Shown in pieces: positions 56,101 to 63,204 of a DNA stretch of 64,000 nt; positions within the stretch are counted from its first letter, which is position 1, and every line of letters starts with the position of its first letter. Under the pieces are notes generated by a model, which made no database searches, was not told where the DNA came from, and worked only from the letters and a program-made list of their open reading frames with translations. Source of the DNA: an uncultured Eubacteriales bacterium (lineage in GTDB: Bacteria; Bacillota; Clostridia; Lachnospirales; Cellulosilyticaceae); assembly GCA_900551325.1 (NCBI GenBank), contig URVM01000002.1:248001-312000 (forward strand), given 5' to 3'. A program made the translations under genes and the position numbers.

Positions 56101-57888
56101 GCCATTGAGCTTGCACCCGAAGGCACAGGCTACCGAGCAAGGACACGCTTTTCTAAGTTTTTCAATCTACCCGAGCTAATGTCTATGTTCAAAGAGGTGG
56201 CGGATATTAAGGTTGCCGATGAACTGGACTTGCCAACACCAAAGGTGGTTTATGAAACGGTGGCAGTTAAGCCTACGGAAATTCAGCAGAAAATGGTAAA
56301 AGAGTTGTCCGAGCGAGCTGCCGAGGTACACGCAAACAAAGTTGACCCCTCTATCGACAATATGCTGAAAATTACCTCAGATGGGCGAAAATTGGGGCTT
56401 GACCAACGTATCTTAAACCCACTCCTACCCGATGATGAGGGCAGTAAGGTCAATGCTTGTGTGAATAACCTCTACCGCATTTGGGACGAGAGTGCCGCCG
56501 AAAAGCTGACACAGCTTGTATTTTGCGATATTTCTACCCCAAAAGGTAGGGTGGCAAAACAGGAACAAAGAGCCGCAAAGGCAGGCACACAGACCATCAA
56601 CGGTGTGGAGATTGCGGCACTGGAGCATAGCTTGCCTCATGAGGTAATGACCCCCACCACTCCATTTAACGTATACGACGATATTCGTACCAAGCTCATA
56701 GAAAAAGGTGTGCCAGCACAGCAAGTGGCTTTTATCCACGAAGCAAACACCGAGGCGAGAAAAAAAGAATTGTTTGCAAAGGTGCGTAGTGGCGATGTGC
56801 GTGTTCTCATTGGCAGTACCGCCAAATGTGGAGCAGGCACGAATATTCAAGACCGATTGGTGGCACTCCATGACCTCGATTGCCCTTGGCGTCCGGGGGA
56901 TTTAACCCAACGCTCTGGTCGTATTGAAAGGCAGGGCAATCTAAACGATGAGGTTAACATTTTCCGCTATGTAACCGAAGCCACATTTGATGCCTACCTT
57001 TGGCAGACGGTCGAAAATAAGCAAAAATTTATTTCACAGATTATGACCTCAAAATCCCCCGTTCGTTCCTGTGATGACGTGGACGAAGCGGCACTTTCTT
57101 TTGCAGAAATCAAGGCTCTTTGTGCAGGTAATCCGAAAATCAAGGAAAAAATGGACTTGGATATTGATGTATCAAGGCTCAAGCTTCTAAAGGCAAACCA
57201 TCAAAGTAGCCAGTACCGATTAGAGGACAATTTGCTCAAATACTTCCCCGAAAACATTGAGAAAAACAAGGGGTTTATCAAGGGATTTGAACAGGATTTA
57301 CAGACCCTATCCGCACACATCCCTGCCGAGGGTACATTTCTGCCAATGGTCATTAAGGGTGATACCCTAACCGATAAGGACAACGCAGGGGCTGCAATTC
57401 TTGAAGTCTGTAATGAAATAAAGAATAGCAACCCTGTGGAAGTCGGTACTTACAGGGGATTTACCATGTTTTTAAGCTATGGCGGTATGTTGGATGGTCA
57501 TCAGCTTACCCTAAAGGGTGCAATGAGCCATGCGGCGAAATTGGGGCTTGATGCAAGGGGTAATCTCACTCGTATTGACAACGCACTATCCGCTATGCCA
57601 GAACGGTTAAAGGCTGTAACAGAACAGCTTGATAATCTTTGTAAACAGCAGGAAGCAGCAAAGGCAGAGCTTGGCAAGCCATTTTTACAGGAGCGAGAAT
57701 TAAAGAATAAGGTGGCTCGCCTTGCTACCCTTGATGCAGAGCTGAATATAGGAGCAGGACAGCCACAGGAAAGTGCCGATAGAATTGCAAAGCAGGCTCG
57801 CCCCTCTATACTGGACAGCTTAAAACAGCCACCACCAAAAGCTACGGCGATACTGAAAAAACCAAAAATAGAAAGAGAGGAACGGTGA
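50101..57888 (+). CDS. giant N6-DNA methylase and SNF2-type helicase protein
   Basis: 2,595 residues. An LtrC/ArdC-like start (LYKYPYHEQLMIYAQRPDAT) is followed by a low-complexity linker (residues 245-400) that overlaps tnpV, then a MutS-N-like segment (DIVMYPLGSFYEVLGDDA, about 565). The methylase comes next, with LEPACGTGHFFG near 1,070 and AIGNVPFGNY as the NPPY-type motif. A helicase follows with HEVGAGKTFEM near 1,742, DEAH near 1,905, ATGTPVSNS near 1,956 and QRSGRIERQGN near 2,270. Such proteins are thought to protect or process element DNA in new hosts. It starts 2 bases after TTRAP and overlaps mobC. Confidence 0.88.
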   Translation: MPTKAQVFAQLAEHTAERLTSSLANWTGFLATVGRLYKYPYHEQLMIYAQRPDATACADYELWNNKMNRYVRRGSTGIALLDPTGDTPKLKYVFDVSDTDGRDNSRRPFLWEMREQHEQPILEMLEDKFNISSDTLADGFHKIANTLAKEYYDNHKEDLPYFTEDSFLEDYDEDNLRVAFENAATVSIAYTLMKRCGLDTENYFEHEDFLPIFDFNTSAAVSLLGTAVSEQSEQVFRQISLTIIKTECERSNENERNHLQQERGLSDTRHYTDRAADTAVGQVWQNEENLLTGTPQSPVQPPVTEREVASSSTGNRPNSQQAAGTDNGRLAENPSAARQDDPSDGMGGTHEQPQIPSGGNHTDGAYLQLTLFPSEQEQIQNIADRQGRENTQSQSAFSMPTSENGQLSFEPKNEDLLANWLVDFFNSLDTKYKGTFYAEKPELKVWEHISSKKKNLSIHISSPAAKYSGDSAFTYFNRADKTDEITINEAIYNNKFLSELSKDKDFSITLAPDTIYIYFHNFESKQLDFSLADTFENKAPEPTTPLSQVTPLYQGYLDIKNEYPNDIVMYPLGSFYEVLGDDAEFVAKTLDLRSTYRKIGFDDERVPMCGFPDHVLEQYTQKLLDSGRNVVVVSMEDGEHKPYLIRSTATEQIKEVVAEQEMLKQPIPAPTETVTEITQADIDTTLQAWNGDEDSKARVLAYMQDHSRERGTAEWLKNEYGGNQPTFVVSKGDLSVELPWAKVQRHIGQLVSKGAFTSLGEPEQAVVDAVPSNVVELTFEMYDTGNPDIFKVKENSYLVSIEIKSQQEIWERFAGKGLVLNEDNQQRIVFETDGKNWNRFFIPDTYGNKSNNIKALDVLTSDEYNTMLEVVQKVLPAEEKQTENSFIPYIKGDTVYLENGTPFLIEDITDNKVTLRDPSLFYPILRAESRDSFLQLLERYPQTKAVQEQAENFRITDTHLGEGNKHEKFQRNIAAITTLQTLERENRFATKEEQELLSQYVGWGGLSEAFDKTNGSYASEYVQLKALLTENEYEMARASTLGAYYTSPTVIKAIYDAVEQMGFTTGNILEPACGTGHFFGMLPESMQGSNLYGVELDSITGRIAKQLYPSANIAITGFEKTDLPDSFFDLAIGNVPFGNYKLTEKRYDSQNFLIHDHFFAKALDKVRPGGIVAFITSKGTMDKKNPEVRRYLAQRAELLGAIRLPNNAFSKNAGTEVTSDIIFLQKRDSPIDADRDWIHLGLDENDITLNSYFADHPEIILGNMEMVSGQFGMESTCTPIPDADLAKQLRMAVANIEGKFSEADLPDMEISADTSIPADPRVKNFSYTLVDSEVFYRENSRMVKPQINQTAKERIAGLVGIRECVNNLIHYQLEDYGEDTIRDEQATLNSLYDSFTAKHGLINSRGNSLAFSEDNSYYLLCSLEDVDENGKLKAKADMFTKRTIKKRVTITSVDTASEALALSIAEKAKVDMAFMATLTGKTEEQLVADLQGVVFRVPAPFDSNRPPLYVTADEYLSGNVREKLHTAKLAAQSSPQYMINVEALTTAQPKDLDASEIDVRLGATWIDKEYIEQFMYELFDTPYRNQGDIEVKFAPFTAEWNITNKNSIGYNNVAAYVTYGTDRANAYRILEDSLNLRDVRIYDTVVDPDGKERRVLDKDATTLAQQKQQTIKDEFRDWIFKDADRRQTLVSQYNEKFNSTRPREYDGQHINFNGINPEISLRPHQVNAIAHILYGDNVLLAHEVGAGKTFEMVAAAMESKRLGLCQKPLFAVPNHLTEQWASEFLRLYPAANVLVATKKDFETRNRKKFCARIATGDYDAVIIGHSQFERIPMSLERQERLLRDQIDDILDGIEEVKASGGERFTVKQLERTKKGLEERLDKLQAQERKDDVVTFEQLGVDRLYVDEAHNYKNLFLYTKMRNVAGLSTSDAQKSSDMFLKCRYMDELTGGKGIIFATGTPVSNSMTELYTMQRYLQYNTLQRKGLAHFDCWASTFGETVTAIELAPEGTGYRARTRFSKFFNLPELMSMFKEVADIKVADELDLPTPKVVYETVAVKPTEIQQKMVKELSERAAEVHANKVDPSIDNMLKITSDGRKLGLDQRILNPLLPDDEGSKVNACVNNLYRIWDESAAEKLTQLVFCDISTPKGRVAKQEQRAAKAGTQTINGVEIAALEHSLPHEVMTPTTPFNVYDDIRTKLIEKGVPAQQVAFIHEANTEARKKELFAKVRSGDVRVLIGSTAKCGAGTNIQDRLVALHDLDCPWRPGDLTQRSGRIERQGNLNDEVNIFRYVTEATFDAYLWQTVENKQKFISQIMTSKSPVRSCDDVDEAALSFAEIKALCAGNPKIKEKMDLDIDVSRLKLLKANHQSSQYRLEDNLLKYFPENIEKNKGFIKGFEQDLQTLSAHIPAEGTFLPMVIKGDTLTDKDNAGAAILEVCNEIKNSNPVEVGTYRGFTMFLSYGGMLDGHQLTLKGAMSHAAKLGLDARGNLTRIDNALSAMPERLKAVTEQLDNLCKQQEAAKAELGKPFLQERELKNKVARLATLDAELNIGAGQPQESADRIAKQARPSILDSLKQPPPKATAILKKPKIEREER
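50861..51208 (+). CDS. tnpV: TnpV family protein, out-of-frame inside the giant gene
   Basis: 115 residues from the ATG at 50,861, with GAAAGGAG 8-15 bases upstream. MNEITYSRNGDYLIPDITLT, LGKYGRMRKTYLQEHRKALF and EWVGHMNNLKSQAEEIILTE match TnpV of Tn4451-type elements. It lies wholly inside the methylase-helicase ORF in the +1 frame, opposite a low-complexity linker. Family conservation and its own ribosome site support real expression. Confidence 0.8.
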   Translation: MNEITYSRNGDYLIPDITLTEQPIQPLGKYGRMRKTYLQEHRKALFNHLLLSEKLQAHLLEIDQTANRRLEQIMADLQKTQVPPDKMTHQMEWVGHMNNLKSQAEEIILTELIYS

Positions 57889-58223
57889 TGGCGAACAGAA
57901 AAAGAAATATCCGTATTCAGCTTAGAGTTACCGAGCAGGAAAAAGACCTAATAGAGCAAAAAATGCAGGAACTTGGTACACAAAACACCGAAGCCTACTT
58001 ACGCAAAATGGCGATTGATGGGCTTATCATCCACCTCGATACTACCGATGTAAGAGAACTTGTCAGATTGCTTAGGGTAACGAGTAACAGCCTTAATCAG
58101 CTTACCAAACGAGCACATGAAACAGGCAATATTTACAGTGAGGACATCGAAGATTTACGAAAAAGCTATGACGGGCTTTGGGGTATTGCAGAGGAAATTA
58201 TGCTCAGACTTGCGGCGATTTAA
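57888..58223 (+). CDS. MobC relaxosome accessory protein
   Basis: 111 residues from the ATG at 57,888, overlapping the previous stop by one base (TGATG). RKRNIRIQLRVTEQEKDLIE is a ribbon-helix-helix start and LLRVTSNSLNQLTKRAHETG is the MobC signature. It binds oriT and assists the relaxase, whose gene lies 1.4 kb downstream. AGAGAGG upstream. Confidence 0.88.
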   Translation: MANRKRNIRIQLRVTEQEKDLIEQKMQELGTQNTEAYLRKMAIDGLIIHLDTTDVRELVRLLRVTSNSLNQLTKRAHETGNIYSEDIEDLRKSYDGLWGIAEEIMLRLAAI

Positions 58224-58290
58224 AATTCATATCATAGACAAAATAAAAAAATATTGCTATGCTAATCTTATAGAAAAGGAGGTTGGTATT

Positions 58291-58575
58291 ATGCGAATAC
58301 TGCTTAAAATATTGCTGTTCCCCATAACCCTTGCACTCTCTATTATCGTGCTTGTTTGCCAGTTTCTCTGCGTGTTCAGCTCTATGTTACTATCTATTTT
58401 GGCTTTTCTGTTTTTCGTACTTGGGCTTGCCATTATGGTGTTTGTTGGAGAAATTGGGGAAGGTTTAAAAGCACTACTCGTAGCCTACCTCATCAGCCCT
58501 TATGGAATACCTATGCTTGCTTCATGGCTTATCGGCACGGTAGATGGTCTAAACGAACGGCTTAAATCTATTTAG
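58291..58575 (+). CDS. CD1845-type membrane protein
   Basis: 94 residues with two or three membrane segments (LLFPITLALSIIVLVCQFLC and FLFFVLGLAIMVFVGEIG), then GLKALLVAYLISPYGIPMLA. Standard element protein of unknown role. AAAGGAGG precedes the ATG. Confidence 0.75.
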   Translation: MRILLKILLFPITLALSIIVLVCQFLCVFSSMLLSILAFLFFVLGLAIMVFVGEIGEGLKALLVAYLISPYGIPMLASWLIGTVDGLNERLKSI

Positions 58576-58590
58576 TGTTTTTAGTATTAC

Positions 58591-58626
58591 AAGGGGGCGA
58601 TAGCATTTTTGTGCTATCACCCCCTT
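58591..58626. terminator. strong bidirectional hairpin
   Basis: AAGGGGGCGATAGCA / TGCTATCACCCCCTT stem after the CD1845-type gene. Confidence 0.75.
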
Positions 58627-58649
58627 AATTGCCGAACAGCAGGAGTGCA

Positions 58650-58700
58650 ACCATAAAGCAAGGGCGGCAAAGCCGTTTATCTCGACCCTTGCTTTATGGT
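58650..58700. other. candidate oriT: perfect 15-base inverted repeat
   Basis: ACCATAAAGCAAGGG (58,650-58,664) and CCCTTGCTTTATGGT (58,686-58,700) enclose a small CGGCAAAGCCG hairpin. It lies downstream of mobC and upstream of the relaxase gene, where oriT usually lies, and is not followed by a T run. The nick site is not identified. Confidence 0.45.
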
Positions 58701-58792
58701 GGTACACCTGGTATTTTCCTTTGGTTGATATTTAAATGGTATAGATATATAATTTTATGTAATAGATAAATAGGAGTTTTTAGGAGGAGCAA

Positions 58793-59560
58793 ATGAATAA
58801 GATGTTAGTGTTATATTATTCAGGAGTTGGTAACACAAAACGAGTTGCCAAAGTAATGGCAAGTAACTTTTCTATTGAGTATAATGTGGATATTTATTCG
58901 ATAGAAAATTTGCCAGATGACTTTAGTTTTGAGAATTATAAAGCAATAGTAATAGGCTTCCCAACAATACATTCTTCACCTGCAAAGCCTATCATTATGT
59001 TTTTAGATAAATTAGATAAACTAAAAAATCCAATAGGAGCTTATATTTTTACTACTTTTGGATTATATTCTTGCAATGCTTTAAGAATATTTGGAATAAA
59101 GTGCAGTGAGAAAAATATCATACCTGTTTTTAATAGAGGATATAGATGCAAAGCAATAGATGGAATATTACTTGCCCCTTTTATGAAGTGCTGGTTTTCA
59201 GATGAAAAAGAACTAATTGAAAGAGTTAAAACAGATACTACTGAGTTTGCTGAGATGATAGGAAAGCCTTTAAATATAAAAATTCCAAAAATAAAGTTAT
59301 ACAGTATCTTAAATTATCCAAATAAATTATTAGGTGAAGCATATTCCTTTAAAATATATTTTTACAAAGAAAGGTGTATTAAATGTGGTAAGTGCATAAC
59401 TAACTGCCCAGTTAAAGCATATGAAGTGGACAAGTGCGGATTACCAGAGATTCGCTATGAAAAGTGTATCAATTGTTATAGGTGCATACATCATTGTCCT
59501 AAAAGGGCGTTATCTTTATCTAAGAAAAAAGCACCAAAAAAAACTTTATTTACTCAGTAG
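58793..59560 (+). CDS. AT-rich cargo gene: EFR1-type flavodoxin-ferredoxin
   Basis: 255 residues. The flavodoxin part (residues 1-165) has the FMN loop YSGVGNTKRVAKV. The C-terminal part carries two [4Fe-4S] motifs, CIKCGKCITNCP and CINCYRCIHHCP. A small electron-transfer protein; its partner is unknown. It is far more AT-rich than its neighbours and separates the mobC group from the relaxase, so it is acquired cargo. TTAGGAGGAG precedes the ATG. Confidence 0.85.
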   Translation: MNKMLVLYYSGVGNTKRVAKVMASNFSIEYNVDIYSIENLPDDFSFENYKAIVIGFPTIHSSPAKPIIMFLDKLDKLKNPIGAYIFTTFGLYSCNALRIFGIKCSEKNIIPVFNRGYRCKAIDGILLAPFMKCWFSDEKELIERVKTDTTEFAEMIGKPLNIKIPKIKLYSILNYPNKLLGEAYSFKIYFYKERCIKCGKCITNCPVKAYEVDKCGLPEIRYEKCINCYRCIHHCPKRALSLSKKKAPKKTLFTQ

Positions 59561-59613
59561 TTATGATACATAAATTCCAATTTAATCGCTTAATCGCATA
59601 TAGTTTATTGAAA

Positions 59614-59660
59614 AGAGAGTTGCCACACGGCAGCTCTCTTTTCTTGCCCAAAAGGAGGTG
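59614..59660 (+). promoter_or_regulatory. hairpin, T run and TGCCCAAAA leader
   Basis: AGAGAGTTGCC...GGCAGCTCTCT stem (59,614-59,639), TTTTC, then TTGCCCAAAAGGAGGTG directly before the relaxase gene. Confidence 0.7.
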
Positions 59661-59665
59661 TTATT

Positions 59666-61078
59666 ATCGCTACCACACGCTTAATTGCCATGCACCAAAA
59701 CAAAGGAAAATCTATCTCTGCTTGTCTTGCTGACCGCACCGATTATGCGAAAAATCCCGACAAAACAAATGACGGAGAACTGCTGTCCTCCTATGAATGT
59801 GACCCCCGAACAGTGCAGGGCGAGTTTATGCTCTCTAAGCGGCAATATGATGATATTACAAGCAGAAAACAAATAAGCAATGTCATTGCCTATCAAATGC
59901 GTCAATCCTTTAAGCCCGGAGAAATAACCCCCGAGCTTGCCAATAAAATCGGCTATGAATTGGGTATGAGCTTTACCAAAGGCAACCACGCATTTATCGT
60001 TGCCACCCATGTTGATAAATCTCATATCCACAATCACATTATTTTCAATTCTACCTCTCTTGATTGCACAAAAAAGTTTCGGGATTTTATAAGAAGCGGC
60101 AAGGCTCTCGCCCAAATATCAGACCGTCTTTGTCTTGAAAACGGACTGTCCATTATTGAAAATCCGAAACCCTCTAAAGGGCATTACGGCAAATGGCTTG
60201 GCGATAGTAAACCCCTATCGCACTCCGAAAAGCTAAGACAGACCATAGATGAAGTGCTTGCCCAAAAGCCTAAAACCTTTGATGATTTTTTACAGTTCAT
60301 GCAGGGTGCAGGCTATGAAATGAAAAGCGGTAAGCACTACGCATTTAAGGGTGCAGAACAGAAGAAATTTATCCGTCTGCGTTCTCTTGGTGAGGGCTAT
60401 TCAGAAGATGAAATCAAGGCAATCATTGAGGGCAAAGCTTCGCAACGAGAGGTTAAAAAGCCCTCTGCTAAACATCCAAAACGGAGGGAGAAATCCGTCA
60501 ATCTCCTTGTGGATATACAGGCAAAATTACAGCAAGGTAAGGGCAAAGGCTATGAGCAGTGGGCAAAGATTTTCAATCTAAAACAGATGGCACAGACTGT
60601 TAATTTCCTGCAAGAACACAAGTTGATTGCCTATGCTGATTTAGAGGCAAAAACCAAGAAATGCACCACTACTTTTGACGAGCTGAACACCCAAATTAAG
60701 ACATCTGAAAAGCGTATGGCAGAAATACAAGTGCTGAAAAAACATATCATCAACTATGCCAAAACCCGAGATGTTTACACTGCCTACCGCAAGGCAGGCT
60801 ACTCTAAAAAGTTCTATGAGGAACATCGTGCCGAGCTTGCGTTACACAAAGCAGCAAAGGCTGCTTTCGATGAACTTAGTGCGAAAAAACTCCCCACAAT
60901 TAAGACCCTCCAAGCTGAATATGCCGATTTGCTTTCAAAGAAGAAAAATGCATACGGACAGTACCATTCAGCGAAAAAGGAAATGCAAGATATTTTGACT
61001 GCAAAGGCAAATATCGACCGACTTTTGGAACTGGAACAGAAACAAAAGGAGAAAGAAAAATCACAGGAACAGCGATAG
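59666..61078 (+). CDS. MobA/VirD2-type relaxase with an apparent ATC start
   Basis: 470 residues if read from 59,666. The conserved N-terminus ATTRLIAMHQNKGKS begins just after an ATC codon seven bases past AAGGAGG; no ATG, GTG or TTG is in frame there. The next ATG (59,690) would drop eight residues of the family start. HVDKSHIHNHIIFNS near residue 115 is the HUH metal motif. Tyr in the N-terminal region (DRTDYAKNPDKT) is the likely nicking residue. The C-terminal 200 residues are coiled coil. It nicks oriT and leads the strand into the recipient. Confidence 0.85.
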   Translation: MATTRLIAMHQNKGKSISACLADRTDYAKNPDKTNDGELLSSYECDPRTVQGEFMLSKRQYDDITSRKQISNVIAYQMRQSFKPGEITPELANKIGYELGMSFTKGNHAFIVATHVDKSHIHNHIIFNSTSLDCTKKFRDFIRSGKALAQISDRLCLENGLSIIENPKPSKGHYGKWLGDSKPLSHSEKLRQTIDEVLAQKPKTFDDFLQFMQGAGYEMKSGKHYAFKGAEQKKFIRLRSLGEGYSEDEIKAIIEGKASQREVKKPSAKHPKRREKSVNLLVDIQAKLQQGKGKGYEQWAKIFNLKQMAQTVNFLQEHKLIAYADLEAKTKKCTTTFDELNTQIKTSEKRMAEIQVLKKHIINYAKTRDVYTAYRKAGYSKKFYEEHRAELALHKAAKAAFDELSAKKLPTIKTLQAEYADLLSKKKNAYGQYHSAKKEMQDILTAKANIDRLLELEQKQKEKEKSQEQR

Positions 61079-61173
61079 ATGCTCCTGTGATTTTATAGCA
61101 CCATTTATGGGGCGTGGCACGATGATTTATCATCGTTTTAGTGGGGATTGGGGATACTCCCCAACAAGCAAAA

Positions 61174-61196
61174 GCATACGGTGGTCACCCGTATGC
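61174..61196. other. inverted repeat downstream of the relaxase gene
   Basis: GCATACGG / CCGTATGC around TGGTCAC, preceded by GGGGATACTCCCC. The region 61,079-61,326 has no gene. Alternative oriT or regulatory candidate. Confidence 0.35.
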
Positions 61197-61326
61197 CCTG
61201 CTTGCCACTTTTGTTCGCAAACAATATCCGTATCCTTTACACGATGATTTACTTTTATTATCATAGTCGTAATAAGTATATAAACTACTTACATATAAGC
61301 ACCTAAAATATGAAAGGGCTGATAAA

Positions 61327-61623
61327 ATGATGACCTTTGAAAAGGTTTTAGAAGTATTCAACGATTACCTAAATAAAGATAGTGTTTTGGAGGTGGTGAA
61401 CACTAAGCGAGGATACACCGTTATGATTTGGGATGAAAAAGATGAGCAATGGTTTGGTGTGGAACATTGCAAAGCCCCCGAGCTTTTACGGGATGCCTTA
61501 CTTGATGGCTATCGTGATTTTTTAGAGCAACAACTTACTCATAACCGCAGGAGTTTAACCGAAACAGAAATCTTAGATATTCAAAACCGATGTGAACAGC
61601 TTTATGATTTGTGTGGAGAATAA
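61327..61623 (+). CDS. conserved element protein of unknown function
   Basis: 98 residues, acidic: MIWDEKDEQWFGVEHCKAPE and DALLDGYRDFLEQQLTHNRR. It resembles small proteins that follow the relaxase in related elements but I cannot name a family. GAAAGGGC is the weak ribosome site. A clear terminator follows. Confidence 0.6.
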   Translation: MMTFEKVLEVFNDYLNKDSVLEVVNTKRGYTVMIWDEKDEQWFGVEHCKAPELLRDALLDGYRDFLEQQLTHNRRSLTETEILDIQNRCEQLYDLCGE

Positions 61624-61634
61624 AAAAATAACCT

Positions 61635-61672
61635 AAAAAGTGCGATAGCCTGTGTAGGTGTCGCACTTTTTT
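61635..61672 (+). terminator. rho-independent terminator
   Basis: AAGTGCGA...TCGCACTT stem with TTTTTT. Confidence 0.8.
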
Positions 61673-61703
61673 CAGTTGGCTTGGCTTACGAAAACAGCGT
61701 TAA

Positions 61704-62057
61704 TTATTCCGCAGTTTCTCTTGCCTTTTTCAAGCCTTGAGCCGTAGCTTCCATCACGATAAGCTCCTTTTCTTCCATATCATTCAACAGTACATCAACT
61801 TGTTTGCGGCGATTGTTGTCGCCATCTTCATTGCATGGAAAAAAGAACTGGTCTACAGAGATGTCAAGCAAGGTAGTAATGAGATAAAATTTGTTAAGCC
61901 TTGGGTGCTGCCCCCTGTTCTCTATATACATAATAGAGCGTGGCGTAAGGTCTACCAGTTGGGCAAGATATTCCTGTGTCCACCCTTTTGCTTCCCGAGC
62001 TTTTTTTATCGCTATACCTAACGGCTTAAAATCAAGTTTTCTTTCATCTTGGTACAT
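61704..62057 (-). CDS. XRE-family transcriptional regulator
   Basis: 117 residues. Helix-turn-helix at residues 14-66 (IKKAREAKGWTQEYLAQLVD, TPRSIMYIENRGQHP), then a helical tail with VMEATAQGLKKARE. Divergent from the genes to its right, so it probably represses the element's regulatory region between 62,058 and 62,222. It is the only minus-strand gene found in the element. Confidence 0.85.
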   Translation of the reverse strand: MYQDERKLDFKPLGIAIKKAREAKGWTQEYLAQLVDLTPRSIMYIENRGQHPRLNKFYLITTLLDISVDQFFFPCNEDGDNNRRKQVDVLLNDMEEKELIVMEATAQGLKKARETAE

Positions 62058-62222
62058 TTTAATATCACCCTATATCATTGTACATTTCGGGTGATGATAT
62101 TTGAACGAAGTATGATTTTATGTTTAGTAGTGTATAATTTCGTATTAGTGGAGAGAAACTTGCTATTATTCGTCATTCCGTATATAATAATTATATACTC
62201 TTTGCGAAAGGAAGTTGATATT

Positions 62223-62420
62223 ATGGATTACATTTCTGTGAAAGCCGCTTCTGAAAAATGGGGCATATCGGAAAGACGGATACAAAAATTATGTGAGGAA
62301 AATCGCATTGACGGAACTGAAAAATTTGGTCGTGCATGGATGATACCAAAAGATGCAGAAAAACCCGTTGATGGACGTATGAAAACAAGGAACAAACAGG
62401 AGGAGAATCATGGAATTTAA
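62223..62420 (+). CDS. small helix-turn-helix protein, MerR/excisionase-like
   Basis: 65 residues: DYISVKAASEKWGISERRIQ, LCEENRIDGTEKFGRAWMIP. This winged-helix type is used by excisionases and small regulators. It overlaps the next regulator by 11 bases. GAAAGGAAG precedes the ATG. An excisionase role is possible but no integrase lies nearby in the window. Confidence 0.7.
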   Translation: MDYISVKAASEKWGISERRIQKLCEENRIDGTEKFGRAWMIPKDAEKPVDGRMKTRNKQEENHGI

Positions 62421-63024
62421 TGAAAAGCTACAACAGCTTAGGACTGGAAAGAACTTAACGCAGGAACAACTTGCGGAGCAATTATATGTATCAAGAACAG
62501 CCATTTCAAAATGGGAAAGCGGCAAGGGTTACCCTAACATTGAGTCGCTCAAGTGTATTTCTAAATTCTTTTCTGTGACCATAGATGAACTGCTATCGGG
62601 CGAAGAACTGATTACACTTGCCGAAACTGAAAATCGTTCCAACTTGAAAAAAATTTACAGTTTCATTTATGGAATATTAGATATGATGGCGGTTACTTTT
62701 ATACTTTTGCCGTTGTATGGTAACCTTGTTGACGGATATATTTATTCTGTCAATCTACTTTCATTTACAGACACTACCCCAATATATCTTGCAATCTATT
62801 GGATTGTTTTTATTGTTTTGATTGCACTTGGGATAGCGAAACTGATGTGTGTTTGTTTTGAAAAGGAATCATGGAGCAACATAATCACAAAATGCTCTCT
62901 CGTGCTGAGTACGCTTTTTATCTGCTTCTTCGCTGCGGCAAGACAACCCTATGTAACCGCCCTTATGTTTCTGCTATTTGTTGCTAAAATATTTGTCTGG
63001 ATAAAGCAAACCCAAACAAAGTAA
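62410..63024 (+). CDS. XRE regulator with membrane domain
   Basis: 204 residues. N-terminal helix-turn-helix (LRTGKNLTQEQLAEQLYVSR, TAISKWESGKGYPNIESLK), then four membrane segments from about residue 85. Membrane-bound XRE regulators commonly control the ABC transporter gene that follows them, here the BcrA-type gene. AGGAGG upstream. Confidence 0.82.
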   Translation: MEFNEKLQQLRTGKNLTQEQLAEQLYVSRTAISKWESGKGYPNIESLKCISKFFSVTIDELLSGEELITLAETENRSNLKKIYSFIYGILDMMAVTFILLPLYGNLVDGYIYSVNLLSFTDTTPIYLAIYWIVFIVLIALGIAKLMCVCFEKESWSNIITKCSLVLSTLFICFFAAARQPYVTALMFLLFVAKIFVWIKQTQTK

Positions 63025-63048
63025 AATGCCATAAACCCTTTAAAATAG

Positions 63049-63080
63049 GCTCTGACACGATAAGTGTCGGAGCTTTTTTC
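63049..63080 (+). terminator. rho-independent terminator
   Basis: GCTCTGACAC-GATAA-GTGTCGGAGC followed by TTTTTT. Confidence 0.85.
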
Positions 63081-63204
63081 GTGCTGACATCTATTGTGTC
63101 GGCATTGTGACGGTAGATTTCTTGGCTTCTATGCAATACTCGTGGATAATAAGATTGTGGTCAGCGAAAACAAGAACAGCAACCCACGGAAAGGAGAATC
63201 AAAT

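Noticed and set aside
56425..56871. Minus-strand 148-residue ORF in the giant gene
   Set aside because: Antisense to the conserved helicase motif region, without start signals.
62223..62420. Certain excisionase
   Set aside because: The fold fits, but small regulators share it and no integrase is in the window.
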